This document shows, piece after piece, positions 8,508-17,004 of a stretch of DNA of 64,000 nt. The notes beneath the pieces are model-generated. The model was not told the DNA's origin. It was given only the letters and a program-made list of their open reading frames with translations, and ran no database searches. The stretch is from a virus. Positions within the stretch are counted from its first letter, which is position 1, and every line of letters starts with the position of its first letter. The stretch spans positions 62,001-126,000 of IMG/VR virus record IMGVR_UViG_3300043775_002630; one strand, written 5' to 3'. Position numbers and translations under genes: made by a program.

Positions 8508-10415
8508 TTAACTATTTAAACAAGTTATACAATTATTCCAAGGACCCGATATAACGTCTGCGAATGTGGTTACTGTTGCAGTTGTTGTTGATATTATCGT
8601 GTAACAAGAAACACCATCATTAATTACATCTAATTTATAGATTTTACCCGTCTGTAAAGTATCATAAATACCAAACTGACCAACAAATCCTGAAGAACAA
8701 TCTTGTACTAAATATTTTTTAGCCCCTTGAGGTGTGTCAGTAGGTGTTACTGACGGTGTATTTGTATTTGTTGGTGTTGGACTTGCGGTATTAGTTGGAG
8801 TCTGTGTTTGTGTTGGAGTCTGTGTTTGTGTTGTTGTATTAGTTGGGGTTTGTGTTGGAGTATTTGATGCCGTGTTTGTTGGTGTCTGTGTTGCGGTATT
8901 AGTTGGTGTCTGTGTTTGTGTTGCCGTGTTAGTCGGAGTTTGAGTCGGAGTTTGAGTTGAGGTATTGGTTGGTGTATTTGTTGCAGTATTTGTTGGTGTT
9001 TGAGTTGGTGTTGGCGTATTACTAGCAGTATTAGTTGGTGTCTGAGTAGGTGTGTTGGTGGCAGTGTTTGTTGGTGTTTGAGTTGCGGTATTTGTTGGAG
9101 TATTTGTTGGTGTTTGAGTAGGTGTATTTGTTGCGGTATTAGTTGGAGTGTTAGTTGCAGTATTAGTTGGTGTCTGAGTTGGTGTATTTGTTGCAGTATT
9201 AGTTGGGGTATTTGTTGCTGTGTTTGTTGGAGTCTGAGTCTGAGTTGGAGTTTGAGTTGGTGTAGGTGTGTTGGTTGCGGTATTAGTCGGAGTTTGAGTT
9301 TGGGTAGGTGTATTTGTTGCTGTGTTAGTTGGAGTCTGAGTTTGAGTTGGAGTTTGAGTTTGGGTTGGTGTTTGGGTAGGTGTAGGTGTAAGTGTTACGC
9401 ATATTGAATACCCACCTGTTTCATTACCTGATGAATCCAACTCAACAACTTGTGCAGATTGTTGGTAGTAACCTGTCATATCAACGGTTACTGGACCTGA
9501 CGGAGAATTGTAGAAGAAATTGTTTTGGTCGAATATAGTTTCAATACCATATATGGTAGTTGATGTTCCATAATTACCACAAGCCTCATCATATGTACCA
9601 CCTTTGATAACTGAGAACGCATATCTTGGTGGTTCACTTGGGGTTGGAGTTTGTGTTTGTGTTTGTGTCGGAGTTTGTGTTTGTGTCGGAGTTTGTGTTT
9701 GTGTCGGAGTTTGTGTTGGAGTCTCTGTATTAGTTGGTGTTTGGGTTGGTGTTGAACCTAATGTAGATGTTGGTGTCTGAGTTGGTGTAGATGTTGGTGT
9801 GTTTGTCGCAGTATTAGTTGGTGTGTTTGTTGCGGTATTAGTTGGTGTGTTTGTTGCGGTATTAGTTGGCGTATTTGTCGCAGTATTAGTTGGTGTGTTT
9901 GTTGCGGTATTAGTTGGCGTATTTGTTGCGGTGTTAGTTGGCGTATTTGTTACCGTATTAGTTGGAGTTTGTGTCGGAGTATTTGTATTACTTGGAGTTT
10001 GAGTTGGGGTTGAACCTAAAGTTGACGTTGGTGTTTGAGTAGGTGTAGGTGTCTGTGTGTTTGTAGGTGTCTGTGTGTTTGTAGGTGTTTGAGTTGCAGT
10101 ATTTGTTGGCGTCGGCGTATTAGTTGTTGTATTAGTAGGTGTTGTTGTTGGTGTAACAGTCATTGTTGGCGTACTCGTACTAGTTACCGTAGGCGTAGGT
10201 GTTGGGCTTACTGGTGGAACCGTAACTTCTAAAGTGTAAGTGTAGTCATATGTTGGAATGTACATTTCAAACACACCATAATAGTATGATGAAATATAAT
10301 TAAATGGTATTACTTGCGTACCCAAATCTATTGTACCCCCCGAAGCAGGTAGATACGTTACTTCAGCGGTTTGACCACTTAAATTATTACTTAAAATTCT
10401 AATTCCAATTGCCAT
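8508..10415 (-). CDS. Large Thr/Pro/Asn-repeat modular adhesin-like protein
   Basis: 635 residues. A unique ~70-residue N-terminal beta-type domain (MAIGIRILSNNLSGQ start) is followed by a Thr/Pro/Asn stalk (about 70-265), a Cys-bearing module shared with the 7889 gene, a second very long stalk (about 345-560), and a C-terminal module (KKYLVQDCSSG to NNCITCLNS). A version of that last module is found in the 56194 gene, 45 kb away. A TATTTATT motif ends 5 bases before the ATG. This looks like a virion fibre or adhesin; repeat length is likely to vary between relatives by slippage or recombination. Confidence 0.8.
   Translation of the reverse strand: MAIGIRILSNNLSGQTAEVTYLPASGGTIDLGTQVIPFNYISSYYYGVFEMYIPTYDYTYTLEVTVPPVSPTPTPTVTSTSTPTMTVTPTTTPTNTTTNTPTPTNTATQTPTNTQTPTNTQTPTPTQTPTSTLGSTPTQTPSNTNTPTQTPTNTVTNTPTNTATNTPTNTATNTPTNTATNTPTNTATNTPTNTATNTPTNTATNTPTSTPTQTPTSTLGSTPTQTPTNTETPTQTPTQTQTPTQTQTPTQTQTQTPTPSEPPRYAFSVIKGGTYDEACGNYGTSTTIYGIETIFDQNNFFYNSPSGPVTVDMTGYYQQSAQVVELDSSGNETGGYSICVTLTPTPTQTPTQTQTPTQTQTPTNTATNTPTQTQTPTNTATNTPTPTQTPTQTQTPTNTATNTPTNTATNTPTQTPTNTATNTPTNTATNTPTQTPTNTPTNTATQTPTNTATNTPTQTPTNTASNTPTPTQTPTNTATNTPTNTSTQTPTQTPTNTATQTQTPTNTATQTPTNTASNTPTQTPTNTTTQTQTPTQTQTPTNTASPTPTNTNTPSVTPTDTPQGAKKYLVQDCSSGFVGQFGIYDTLQTGKIYKLDVINDGVSCYTIISTTTATVTTFADVISGPWNNCITCLNS
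8745..9390 (-). repeat. Long degenerate repeat tract (second stalk)
   Basis: About 650 bases of TPTNTATQ-type coding repeats. The opposite strand stays open because of composition, not because it is coding. Confidence 0.8.
9790..9975 (-). repeat. 24-bp near-perfect tandem repeats
   Basis: About seven consecutive 24-base units encode NTPTNTAT; copies differ mainly at third codon positions (cgc/tgc, tgt/tat, gtg/gta). The synonymous drift shows selection on the protein repeat. Confidence 0.85.
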
Positions 10416-10420
10416 ATTCT

Positions 10421-10428
10421 AATAAATA
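10421..10428 (-). promoter_or_regulatory. TATTTATT motif before the 10415 start
   Basis: Coding-strand TATTTATT ends 5 bases before the ATG of the large Thr/Pro-repeat protein. Confidence 0.4.
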
Positions 10429-10446
10429 GTTGAATCCAAATAAGAT

Positions 10447-12432
10447 TTATAAAATGTCATAAGATAAATCGTTATTTGGTAATAATGTATAATTCAGGTC
10501 ATTATTCGGAAGTAATACGAAACCTAAATCGTTATCAGGTATTGATATGTAATAGAAGTCATTTGCCGGTATAACAATAGTACAATCAATACAATCAGTA
10601 TCTAATAAATCATACTTATTTTTTAGTAACCTAAAATTGTGTCTAATTTGTGACGCATCCAAAGGTTCGGTATACATTCTAAACGCACTGATATCACCAA
10701 TGAAACTACCACCAAAAATCTCTTCTAAATGTATTTCAGTTGTTAAACCTGAATAGATTGTGTGTTCCAAATCATAATCAGTCAAACACTCAGGGTCTTG
10801 TTGATATGTAATTGCCGACAATGTCGGAGCACATCCACCCGAAAAAGTTAAGTTGTCTTTTAATCCTTGAGTTCCCCCACCTAATGAAATGTTGTATGGA
10901 ACCCCAATTTGTTTTTCTTTATATGTGTTTAATGGTCGAGCAACAATTTCTTCAAAATCATCGATAATCATAAATTGTTTACCGTTAACATAAACATAAA
11001 GTTTACCTAACCTGTATTTTCTTTGTTGAATCCAATAATCGTTAATTTCAACAACATCCGTTGTTGCGGGAACGTCTTTAGGGTTGTGTGTAATTGGGGG
11101 TTCAATTAGGGAGACGCTATTGTTTGCTGTGGTTGCGGTATAAATCTCAGTGACCAATTGTCCTAATCCACCAAGAGAATATTGGTCCTTACAATCTAAC
11201 CAATCATTTCTTCTAAACACAACATCAATTTGAACCCAGTGTTCCACATTTGGATATGTTGTTCCTGTACATCCATCAAAAATTCCTTTTGATGAACACC
11301 ACTCGATTACCGTGGTTCCTGTTACAAATGTTGTTCCTGTTTCACAAGTTCCCGTTGTAACACAAGAACCCGTTATTAGATACTCTTTAACACAGACTTT
11401 AGGGTTACCAGTATCACCGCTAAGTCTAACTGACATACCGTTTGAAACCCCGTCATATAACGGGTCTAGTTCAGGATATTCGGCTTTAACCTCACACTGA
11501 CAAGCACATCCACAACTACAGTTTTTGGATGTTCCTCCTGACATTTGATAAACGTGAATACACTGATTTGAATTTGTGTAACCTGTTTCGTGACAAAGAC
11601 AAGTTTTCATACAAGTCAAACCTGATGTTACTCTTGTATATCCTGTGTCACTTTCAGGACTTCCGTCAGGATAGTGATAAAATTTATTTTCGGCTCTTGT
11701 CCCCAAATAGAAGAAGGTACCTTTGTTATTTGGGTATCTATTATTAATACCGACACTTGTATCACCTGTCCATCTGTATTTTAATAAAAACTCAGCGGTC
11801 CAACCTTGATTAGTTCTAACAGGGAATGTATCATAATCGTATCCTTGTAATTTAAAAAACCCTTGGAAGAATCCTCCGTTAAGTGTTGCCACGGTTCCGA
11901 TACGACCGCCAGCATTAGACCAACTTAAATTATAGTTATATGAGTTGTCATTCCACAATCTGTTTGAAGGAGTTGTACTACCAGTAATTGGATGCATTTT
12001 AAATCTCCTATCGTACTTGTATCTGTTATATGTTTCGGCGGTTGTTGTGTACAGTCCTGTCGTAATGTCTATTGAAACCCCTGACATTTGTAATGTCAAA
12101 CCATTGTCAATTCCTGTAAGTCCTACGTCACACAATGTTGACGCACAAACACAAAAGTTTGGGTCAATGTTTTTTGGGTTGTAATAATTTTCAGAAACTA
12201 TTGTGTCATATAAAAATTCGTTTCTTAAAGGAGCAATTGTTGTTCCAGTAGAATTGAAATCAAATTTCAAAGGCATTCTATTACCATCATCTTCAGCGAT
12301 TAGAAATGGTGAAAAGATAACCTCTTGGTTATAATCTTTTTCGTCAGATGCTAAACAAAAATCAGTTACTTGGTTTACCGGTAGTAATCCAATTCTACGA
12401 TAATTGTATTGATTAATATTTTGATATGCCAT
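10447..12432 (-). CDS. Fibre-like virion protein with a LamG-like region, a Cys-rich insert and terminal decapeptide repeats
   Basis: 661 residues. The central part (WTAEFLLKYRW, LGKLYVYVNGKQFMIID, IGDISAFRMYTEPLD) has the rhythm of a concanavalin/LamG-like lectin fold as in phage fibres. Interrupting it is a very Cys-rich stretch (CMKTCLCHETG to CSCGCACQCE) that could bind metal or form disulfides. The C-terminus carries four 10-residue repeats of the type LLPNNDLxY. It is the first gene of the left minus-strand run, divergent from the 12484 gene, and has its own TATTTATC motif. Probably a receptor-binding or fibre component; no exact family is claimed. Confidence 0.78.
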   Translation of the reverse strand: MAYQNINQYNYRRIGLLPVNQVTDFCLASDEKDYNQEVIFSPFLIAEDDGNRMPLKFDFNSTGTTIAPLRNEFLYDTIVSENYYNPKNIDPNFCVCASTLCDVGLTGIDNGLTLQMSGVSIDITTGLYTTTAETYNRYKYDRRFKMHPITGSTTPSNRLWNDNSYNYNLSWSNAGGRIGTVATLNGGFFQGFFKLQGYDYDTFPVRTNQGWTAEFLLKYRWTGDTSVGINNRYPNNKGTFFYLGTRAENKFYHYPDGSPESDTGYTRVTSGLTCMKTCLCHETGYTNSNQCIHVYQMSGGTSKNCSCGCACQCEVKAEYPELDPLYDGVSNGMSVRLSGDTGNPKVCVKEYLITGSCVTTGTCETGTTFVTGTTVIEWCSSKGIFDGCTGTTYPNVEHWVQIDVVFRRNDWLDCKDQYSLGGLGQLVTEIYTATTANNSVSLIEPPITHNPKDVPATTDVVEINDYWIQQRKYRLGKLYVYVNGKQFMIIDDFEEIVARPLNTYKEKQIGVPYNISLGGGTQGLKDNLTFSGGCAPTLSAITYQQDPECLTDYDLEHTIYSGLTTEIHLEEIFGGSFIGDISAFRMYTEPLDASQIRHNFRLLKNKYDLLDTDCIDCTIVIPANDFYYISIPDNDLGFVLLPNNDLNYTLLPNNDLSYDIL

Positions 12433-12441
12433 AGTGTATAT

Positions 12442-12449
12442 GATAAATA
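12442..12449 (-). promoter_or_regulatory. TATTTATC motif before the 12432 start
   Basis: Minus-strand member of a divergent pair: TATTTATC ends 9 bases before the fibre gene ATG, while the plus-strand gene has its own copy at 12463-12470. Confidence 0.5.
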
Positions 12450-12462
12450 CCCGGGTTAGATG

Positions 12463-12470
12463 TATTTATA
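12463..12470 (+). promoter_or_regulatory. TATTTATA motif before the 12484 start
   Basis: Plus-strand member of the divergent pair, 13 bases before the ATG. Each divergent gene having its own correctly oriented copy argues that the motif is directional. Confidence 0.5.
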
Positions 12471-12483
12471 GATAAAAAAACTG

Positions 12484-13275
12484 ATGATTAATCTTAATGA
12501 GGAATATTTCGAATCAGGATACTACTTTCTTTTGAGAGAAAAGAAGGATGGGATACATATGTGGTACTCTGTATCTAAGACTATTAATGAAGCCAGAGAA
12601 CAAGATGATTATATTAAATTCCCAAAAGATATGTTAAGCAAGGTCCAAAAATATTTGGATAGGTTAACAAAAAATAAAAAGTCAAAAACTCAAAAAGAAG
12701 TTAAGAGTGAATTGGAAGAATTGGTCGATGGTGACGGAAACTTAAATTCATCAAGAGTTCCTATCCTTGACCCAAGATTGTTTCCTAAAAAGACTATGGA
12801 CCAAACAGTTGCTTCTGCAACACAACCTTCAGGAAACCTATGGTGGACATCAAGAGGTGGATGGGGTAGGTCTGTTCAAGCCGAAGAAGATATGTCGGGA
12901 GCATTTGGGTATGAAGAAACTAAAGATTTACCACCAAAACAAACCATCAAAAAATTGGCGGATATGGGTGTTGATAACCCTGTTGAAAGAGCGATTGAAT
13001 TTGGTAAAGACCCAAAAATCAAGCAATCTAAAAAAGCTCGTGGTAGTAAAATGAGAATTAGATTACAAGAAAAAGAAGCAATTGATAGTTTCAGAAAAGA
13101 TGAAATGGAAAAAATTGTAAAAGAAATTTTACTCTCAAAGAAAAAAAATGATAAGGACCTTACTAAAAAGACAAAAGAAACAAATATGTCCAAAAAAAAT
13201 AAAATGGATGTTTTAACAAAAAAAATTAGTAAGACATTAAAAAACAACATAATTAATTCATCTCGTGAACAGTAA
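12484..13275 (+). CDS. Unknown protein with a basic C-terminus
   Basis: 263 residues, no family recognised. There is a mixed N-terminal part with Trp and Tyr (YYFLLREKKDGIHMWYSV), a central segment with SGNLWWTSRGGWGRS, and a Lys-rich helical C-terminus including MEKIVKEILLSKKK. The helical V-K-E-I-L word resembles segments in other small proteins of this window. It is the first gene of the long plus-strand block and overlaps the next start by 11 bases. Abundance in the virion or DNA binding are possible from the charge, but unproven. Confidence 0.7.
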   Translation: MINLNEEYFESGYYFLLREKKDGIHMWYSVSKTINEAREQDDYIKFPKDMLSKVQKYLDRLTKNKKSKTQKEVKSELEELVDGDGNLNSSRVPILDPRLFPKKTMDQTVASATQPSGNLWWTSRGGWGRSVQAEEDMSGAFGYEETKDLPPKQTIKKLADMGVDNPVERAIEFGKDPKIKQSKKARGSKMRIRLQEKEAIDSFRKDEMEKIVKEILLSKKKNDKDLTKKTKETNMSKKNKMDVLTKKISKTLKNNIINSSREQ

Positions 13276-13756
13276 TCTTTATAATACTAGTTTAGGTGTT
13301 GTTATTTTGCCGGATGAAATAAAAAATCATCTTAGAATTTGTTTTGCCAAAGCCAAAGGTGCCGATGAAAATACCGAAGGTTTTAATAGAAACAAAGAAC
13401 TTCAAAACCAAACACAAATCACTTACAAACAATTAAAAAGAATTAAAAACTTTTTTGATAATTTTAAGGGTAATGACACCGATTTATCTTGGATTTTAAA
13501 TGGTGAGGGTGTTATGAAATCTTGGGTTGATAACTCGTTAAATCAAATGAGGAACAACTCACATCAAAAAAATCAAGAAGATACTAAACCTGATGATTCA
13601 AAGGTGACACATAGTGATTTAAAAACTAATATGTCCGACTATATGAGACCATCTAAACAACACAAAACAACTTCCAAAAAACACTCAACATCTGTTTTTG
13701 AATCTAAAGTTGTTGATAACCTTAAAAGGATAAACGAAATAATGTCAAAATTATAA
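13265..13756 (+). CDS. Unknown helical protein (GTG start)
   Basis: 163 residues. The frame appears to start with GTG at 13265, inside the end of the previous gene; no ATG occurs near the start, so the N-terminus is uncertain. The sequence has an LPDEIKNHLRICFAKAKG segment, a likely helix pair around YKQLKRIKNFFDNFKG, and a polar Lys/Ser/Asp-rich second half ending in a short helix (NLKRINEIMSKL). No known domain recognised. It lies in a five-gene run of small proteins. Confidence 0.65.
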   Translation: MNSNLYNTSLGVVILPDEIKNHLRICFAKAKGADENTEGFNRNKELQNQTQITYKQLKRIKNFFDNFKGNDTDLSWILNGEGVMKSWVDNSLNQMRNNSHQKNQEDTKPDDSKVTHSDLKTNMSDYMRPSKQHKTTSKKHSTSVFESKVVDNLKRINEIMSKL

Positions 13757-13759
13757 TTT

Positions 13760-14059
13760 ATGTCAAGCTCAAGTCCATATAACATTGATTTAAGTCAAAC
13801 AGAATCAAATCAATTAACAGCAATTGCAGACGCTGAAAGAAAAAAATTAATAACTCGTAATGATTTTGCACAAAGTGTTGATGAGTATGGTGTGACCAAT
13901 TCTCAAGCACTTGCAGATGGTGATGAAATGGGTCGTGGTACTGGTGTATTCTTAGATGTGTACAATGATACTGCGGGTACCAGCACCGATATTTTTGAAA
14001 GAAAAAACGAGATTAAAATTAACAAATACGATAAATTTAAAACATACCCTAATTTCTAA
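13760..14059 (+). CDS. Unknown small acidic protein
   Basis: 99 residues, polar, no membrane segment, no recognised domain. It has SQTESNQLTAIADAERKKL, probably helical, then a Gly/Asp-rich middle (DGDEMGRGTGVFLD). Its last base is shared with the next start (TAATG), which implies translational coupling to the WYL-like gene. Confidence 0.6.
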   Translation: MSSSSPYNIDLSQTESNQLTAIADAERKKLITRNDFAQSVDEYGVTNSQALADGDEMGRGTGVFLDVYNDTAGTSTDIFERKNEIKINKYDKFKTYPNF

Positions 14060-14439
14060 TGAAATTATTGTCCACTTTTAAGGGATTGCTGAATGAGGTT
14101 GCGTCACTAGACTCAATCCAAAATGCAATTCGCAATAAACAAAAAGTGGTAATTTACTACGATGGTGACGAACCAGGTGGTAAAGGTTTGAGGGTTATCG
14201 AACCCGTATGTTTAGGTAGGAGTAAAAGAAATAATTTAGTTTTAAGGGCTTGGGACGATGAAGGAGCTTCGCATAGAGGTTACTTAGGTACAAGACCTAT
14301 GCCGGGATGGAGACTATTTAAAGTCGATAAAATCGTATCTTTCAAACCAACAGGAGAAAATTTTGAAACTGCAAGACCAAATTACAATCCAAATGGTGAC
14401 AAAAGTATGATTTCGATTATTATTAATGCAATATTTTAA
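14059..14439 (+). CDS. Stand-alone WYL-domain-like protein
   Basis: 126 residues. The pattern SIQNAIRNKQKVVIYYDG, then LRVIEPVCLGRSKRNNLVLRAWDDEG, then PGWRLFKVDKIVSFKP follows the WYL domain: an I-x-Y strand, the R-x-IEP strand, a basic residue pair, and the W-R-L-F/Y ending. In bacteria this Sm-like fold is usually attached to a helix-turn-helix domain and senses ligands or nucleic acid, for example in regulators of phage defence. Here no DNA-binding domain is attached. It could be an anti-regulator or a nucleotide sensor; the role is inference. Confidence 0.75.
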   Translation: MKLLSTFKGLLNEVASLDSIQNAIRNKQKVVIYYDGDEPGGKGLRVIEPVCLGRSKRNNLVLRAWDDEGASHRGYLGTRPMPGWRLFKVDKIVSFKPTGENFETARPNYNPNGDKSMISIIINAIF

Positions 14440-14441
14440 TT

Positions 14442-15011
14442 ATGGACATAGAAAAGTTAATGATGGCAAAGGCCATTATGGATAGAACCAAACAAATGGA
14501 CTCGGGAGAGGTTGCTAAACCACAACAAAGAATGCAACTAGAAAATTTTGATGCTCCACAAGCCAAATACAATTTACCAAGTGATTTAATGGAAGGTATT
14601 GGTCAACCACAAATGAACATACCTACCAAACAAAATAATGGTATGGGTTTTAGTAAACCATCGGTAGATGCAATTAAGAAATCTAAGTTACCAGATGAGA
14701 TTAAAAGATTAATGATTGAACACCCAATCGACAATCCAAATACAATGTCGGGTCCAACATTATCTGATGACTTAATTGAAAAGGCATCAAGACTTATGGG
14801 CACTAAACCACAAGTTAACGAACAATCACAACCTCAAACCGTATCAAGTAATTCAGATATTAAAAAAATGGTAAAAGAAGCGGTACGTGAAATTTTGTCT
14901 GAAAGTGGTTTAATTACTGAATCTACAGAAAAGTCGAATGATGTTTTTACATTTAGAGTTGGTAAACACCTTTTTGAAGGTAAGCTGACCAAAATTAAAA
15001 AAATGAGATAG
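14442..15011 (+). CDS. Unknown protein with a C-terminal basic domain
   Basis: 189 residues. The N-terminal two thirds are polar, Met/Gln/Pro-rich and probably disordered. A helix IKKMVKEAVREILSES (about 142-157) is followed by a short C-terminal module FRVGKHLFEGKLTKIKKM. The helix ends in L-S-E, similar to the (L/I)-x-E sites cut by T4-type prohead protease, so a virion-internal protein is conceivable. It starts 2 bases after the WYL gene stop and is the last of the small-gene run. Confidence 0.65.
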   Translation: MDIEKLMMAKAIMDRTKQMDSGEVAKPQQRMQLENFDAPQAKYNLPSDLMEGIGQPQMNIPTKQNNGMGFSKPSVDAIKKSKLPDEIKRLMIEHPIDNPNTMSGPTLSDDLIEKASRLMGTKPQVNEQSQPQTVSSNSDIKKMVKEAVREILSESGLITESTEKSNDVFTFRVGKHLFEGKLTKIKKMR

Positions 15012-15065
15012 TCCTTTCTTATTATGATTTGAATTCGTATATTTTAGTTTAAAGTATACGATATT

Positions 15066-16283
15066 ATGTCAAAAATTAATGTTTTATGTGTCCCATCTGA
15101 CCGTTCAGGTGTTGGCAAATTCAGGTCGTTAGACCCCCACATTTTTCTTCAAAATCAATATCCCGAGGATTTTTTTGTTGAGATTGATTACAATCCACCT
15201 ATGAATGATTTGAATTTCTATAAGAAATTCCAAATTGTACATTTCCATAGAAGTATCACAGGAGACTTTGATGCATCTAAAAAGTTAGTTGAGGAACTAA
15301 ATAAAATGGGTGTTATCACAATTTGTGATATCGATGACTATTGGATGCCAAGCAAAGACCACCCAATTCACGATGTTATTATGTATAATAAAATCAATGA
15401 AAGAATTGTTGAAAGTCTTAAAGGGGCACAATACGTAACAACAACCACCACTTTATTCGCAGATGAAATTAAAAAGATTAATAAAAATGTGTTTGTATTA
15501 CCAAACGCAGTTAATCCCGAAGAACCACAATTCAAAGAAGTAACACCCGAATCTGATAGACTCAGAATTGGTTGGTTAGGTGGTTCATCACATATGGGTG
15601 ATTTGAAGTTGTTAGACAACTCATTTAATAAATTACTCCAATTCAAAGATAAAGTTCAATATGTTCTTTGTGGGTTTGACACAAGAGGTACGATTACTGA
15701 AATTAACGGTCAAACAGGTGAACAGAAGAAAAGACAAATTCTTCCTCACGAAACTGTGTGGGCTAGATACGAAGAAATCTTTACACAAAACTATAAAGTT
15801 GTTTCAGAAGATTTTAAAAATCATTTGATGAAGTTTGAACAAGGTGAAAAACCTGAGTTTTTAGGGGAGGGTTACCGTCGTGTTTGGACACTTCCTGTTA
15901 CATCATATGCTAAAAATTATTCTAAGATGGACGTTTCATTGGCCCCAATCAAAAACCATATGTTTAACAGAATGAAGTCTCAACTTAAAGTTATTGAGGC
16001 GGGATTCTATAAAAAAGCTGTTGTGGCGTCTGATTTGGGTCCCTACACACTTGATTTGACACACTCATTAGACAAACACGGTAAGTTTACAGATGGTAAC
16101 GCGCTACTAGTTAGTGAATACTCAAACGCTCACGATTGGGCTAAATATTTGGAGAAATTAATCAAAAACCGTAATTTTGCTACTGACTTGGGTGAGAGAT
16201 TGTATGAGTCTGTTAAAGACAAATATGATTTGAAAAATGTCACTAAAGACCGAGCAGAATTGTACAAAAGTTTAATTAAATAA
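15066..16283 (+). CDS. GT-B-type glycosyltransferase
   Basis: 405 residues with the two-Rossmann GT-B outline: an N-terminal half with FQIVHFHRSI and ITICDIDDYWMPS, and a C-terminal half with LRIGWLGGSSHMGDL (about 173-187), then the MKSQLKVIEAGFYKKAVVASDLGPY segment. That last stretch is the donor-binding E-x-G-x-x-K/P pattern of GT4-like enzymes. It probably adds a sugar from a nucleotide donor in the cytoplasm. It opens the dense plus-strand block, after a 54-base AT-rich gap with no clear promoter, and ends one base before the exonuclease start. Confidence 0.85.
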   Translation: MSKINVLCVPSDRSGVGKFRSLDPHIFLQNQYPEDFFVEIDYNPPMNDLNFYKKFQIVHFHRSITGDFDASKKLVEELNKMGVITICDIDDYWMPSKDHPIHDVIMYNKINERIVESLKGAQYVTTTTTLFADEIKKINKNVFVLPNAVNPEEPQFKEVTPESDRLRIGWLGGSSHMGDLKLLDNSFNKLLQFKDKVQYVLCGFDTRGTITEINGQTGEQKKRQILPHETVWARYEEIFTQNYKVVSEDFKNHLMKFEQGEKPEFLGEGYRRVWTLPVTSYAKNYSKMDVSLAPIKNHMFNRMKSQLKVIEAGFYKKAVVASDLGPYTLDLTHSLDKHGKFTDGNALLVSEYSNAHDWAKYLEKLIKNRNFATDLGERLYESVKDKYDLKNVTKDRAELYKSLIK

Positions 16284-16284
16284 T

Positions 16285-17004
16285 ATGATTAAGATTCCAT
16301 TACCTAAAATTCTTTTTCTTGACATTGAGACTGTCGGACTAACAAAAGACTATGACCATTGCAAAAAGGAATACCCAAAAATTGCCGAACAATTTGATAA
16401 GTATTTTGATTGGTTTTTGAAAAGGTTCCCTGAAGACCAACTGATTGGTAAAAACGAAGATGAACAAAAAAATCTTGTGTTTTCTTCACGAGCAGCTTTG
16501 GTTCCTGAATTTGCAAAGATTGTTTGTATCAGTGTTGCGTTTGTTATGGAAAATGGTGATATTAAGAAACAAACATTCCACAACGATAATGAACAACACT
16601 TGTTGGTGGATTGTCAAAAGTTACTTGACCGTTGTGGTAGATTAGAATTTTGGTTGTGTGGACATAACCTTAAGAACTTTGATATTCCTATGATGGCAAA
16701 AAGAATGATTATCAACGGATTAATGCCACCATCAATCTTACCGTCTTATGACACAAAACCTTGGGAGATTAGAGCGATTGACACCAAAGAAATTTGGCAA
16801 TACGGTGCATACACAGCAATTGGTTCTTTGGACCTTATGTGTACCTGTATGGACGTTCCATCTCCTAAAGAAGGTGAGGTTACAGGGGCTAAGGTTCACG
16901 ACGCGTATTGGAATAAAGGTATGTTAAAAGAAATTGCCGAATATTGTGAAAGAGATGTTCAGGTATTAATTGATGTTGTTCAAAAATTAAAAGCACTTAT
17001 ATGA
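16285..17004 (+). CDS. 3'-5' exonuclease related to the PolB exonuclease domain
   Basis: 239 residues. DEDD-type motifs: Exo I LFLDIETVGL (D13, E15), Exo II CGHNLKNFDIP in the middle, Exo III YCERDVQVL near the C-terminus (Y220, D224), which is the DEDDy pattern. It matches predicted PolB-like 3'-5' exonucleases (PF10108) that stand alone in Bacteroidetes and phages. It probably acts in phage DNA replication, repair or nucleotide recycling. It overlaps the dUTPase start by 4 bases (ATGA), so the two are co-translated. Confidence 0.88.
   Translation: MIKIPLPKILFLDIETVGLTKDYDHCKKEYPKIAEQFDKYFDWFLKRFPEDQLIGKNEDEQKNLVFSSRAALVPEFAKIVCISVAFVMENGDIKKQTFHNDNEQHLLVDCQKLLDRCGRLEFWLCGHNLKNFDIPMMAKRMIINGLMPPSILPSYDTKPWEIRAIDTKEIWQYGAYTAIGSLDLMCTCMDVPSPKEGEVTGAKVHDAYWNKGMLKEIAEYCERDVQVLIDVVQKLKALI

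Noticed and set aside
9790-9975. CRISPR-like array
   Set aside because: The 24-base units are directly tandem with no unique spacers and stay in frame as coding repeats.
8734-10232. Several open frames on the plus strand opposite the Thr/Pro-repeat genes
   Set aside because: They are Val/Gly- or Cys/Ser/Trp-only low-complexity translations produced by the repeat composition on the other strand; the minus-strand frames have sensible modular domains.
15012-15065. Promoter before the 15066 glycosyltransferase
   Set aside because: TATATTTT resembles a -7 element but lacks the final G, and no TTTG lies at a fitting distance.
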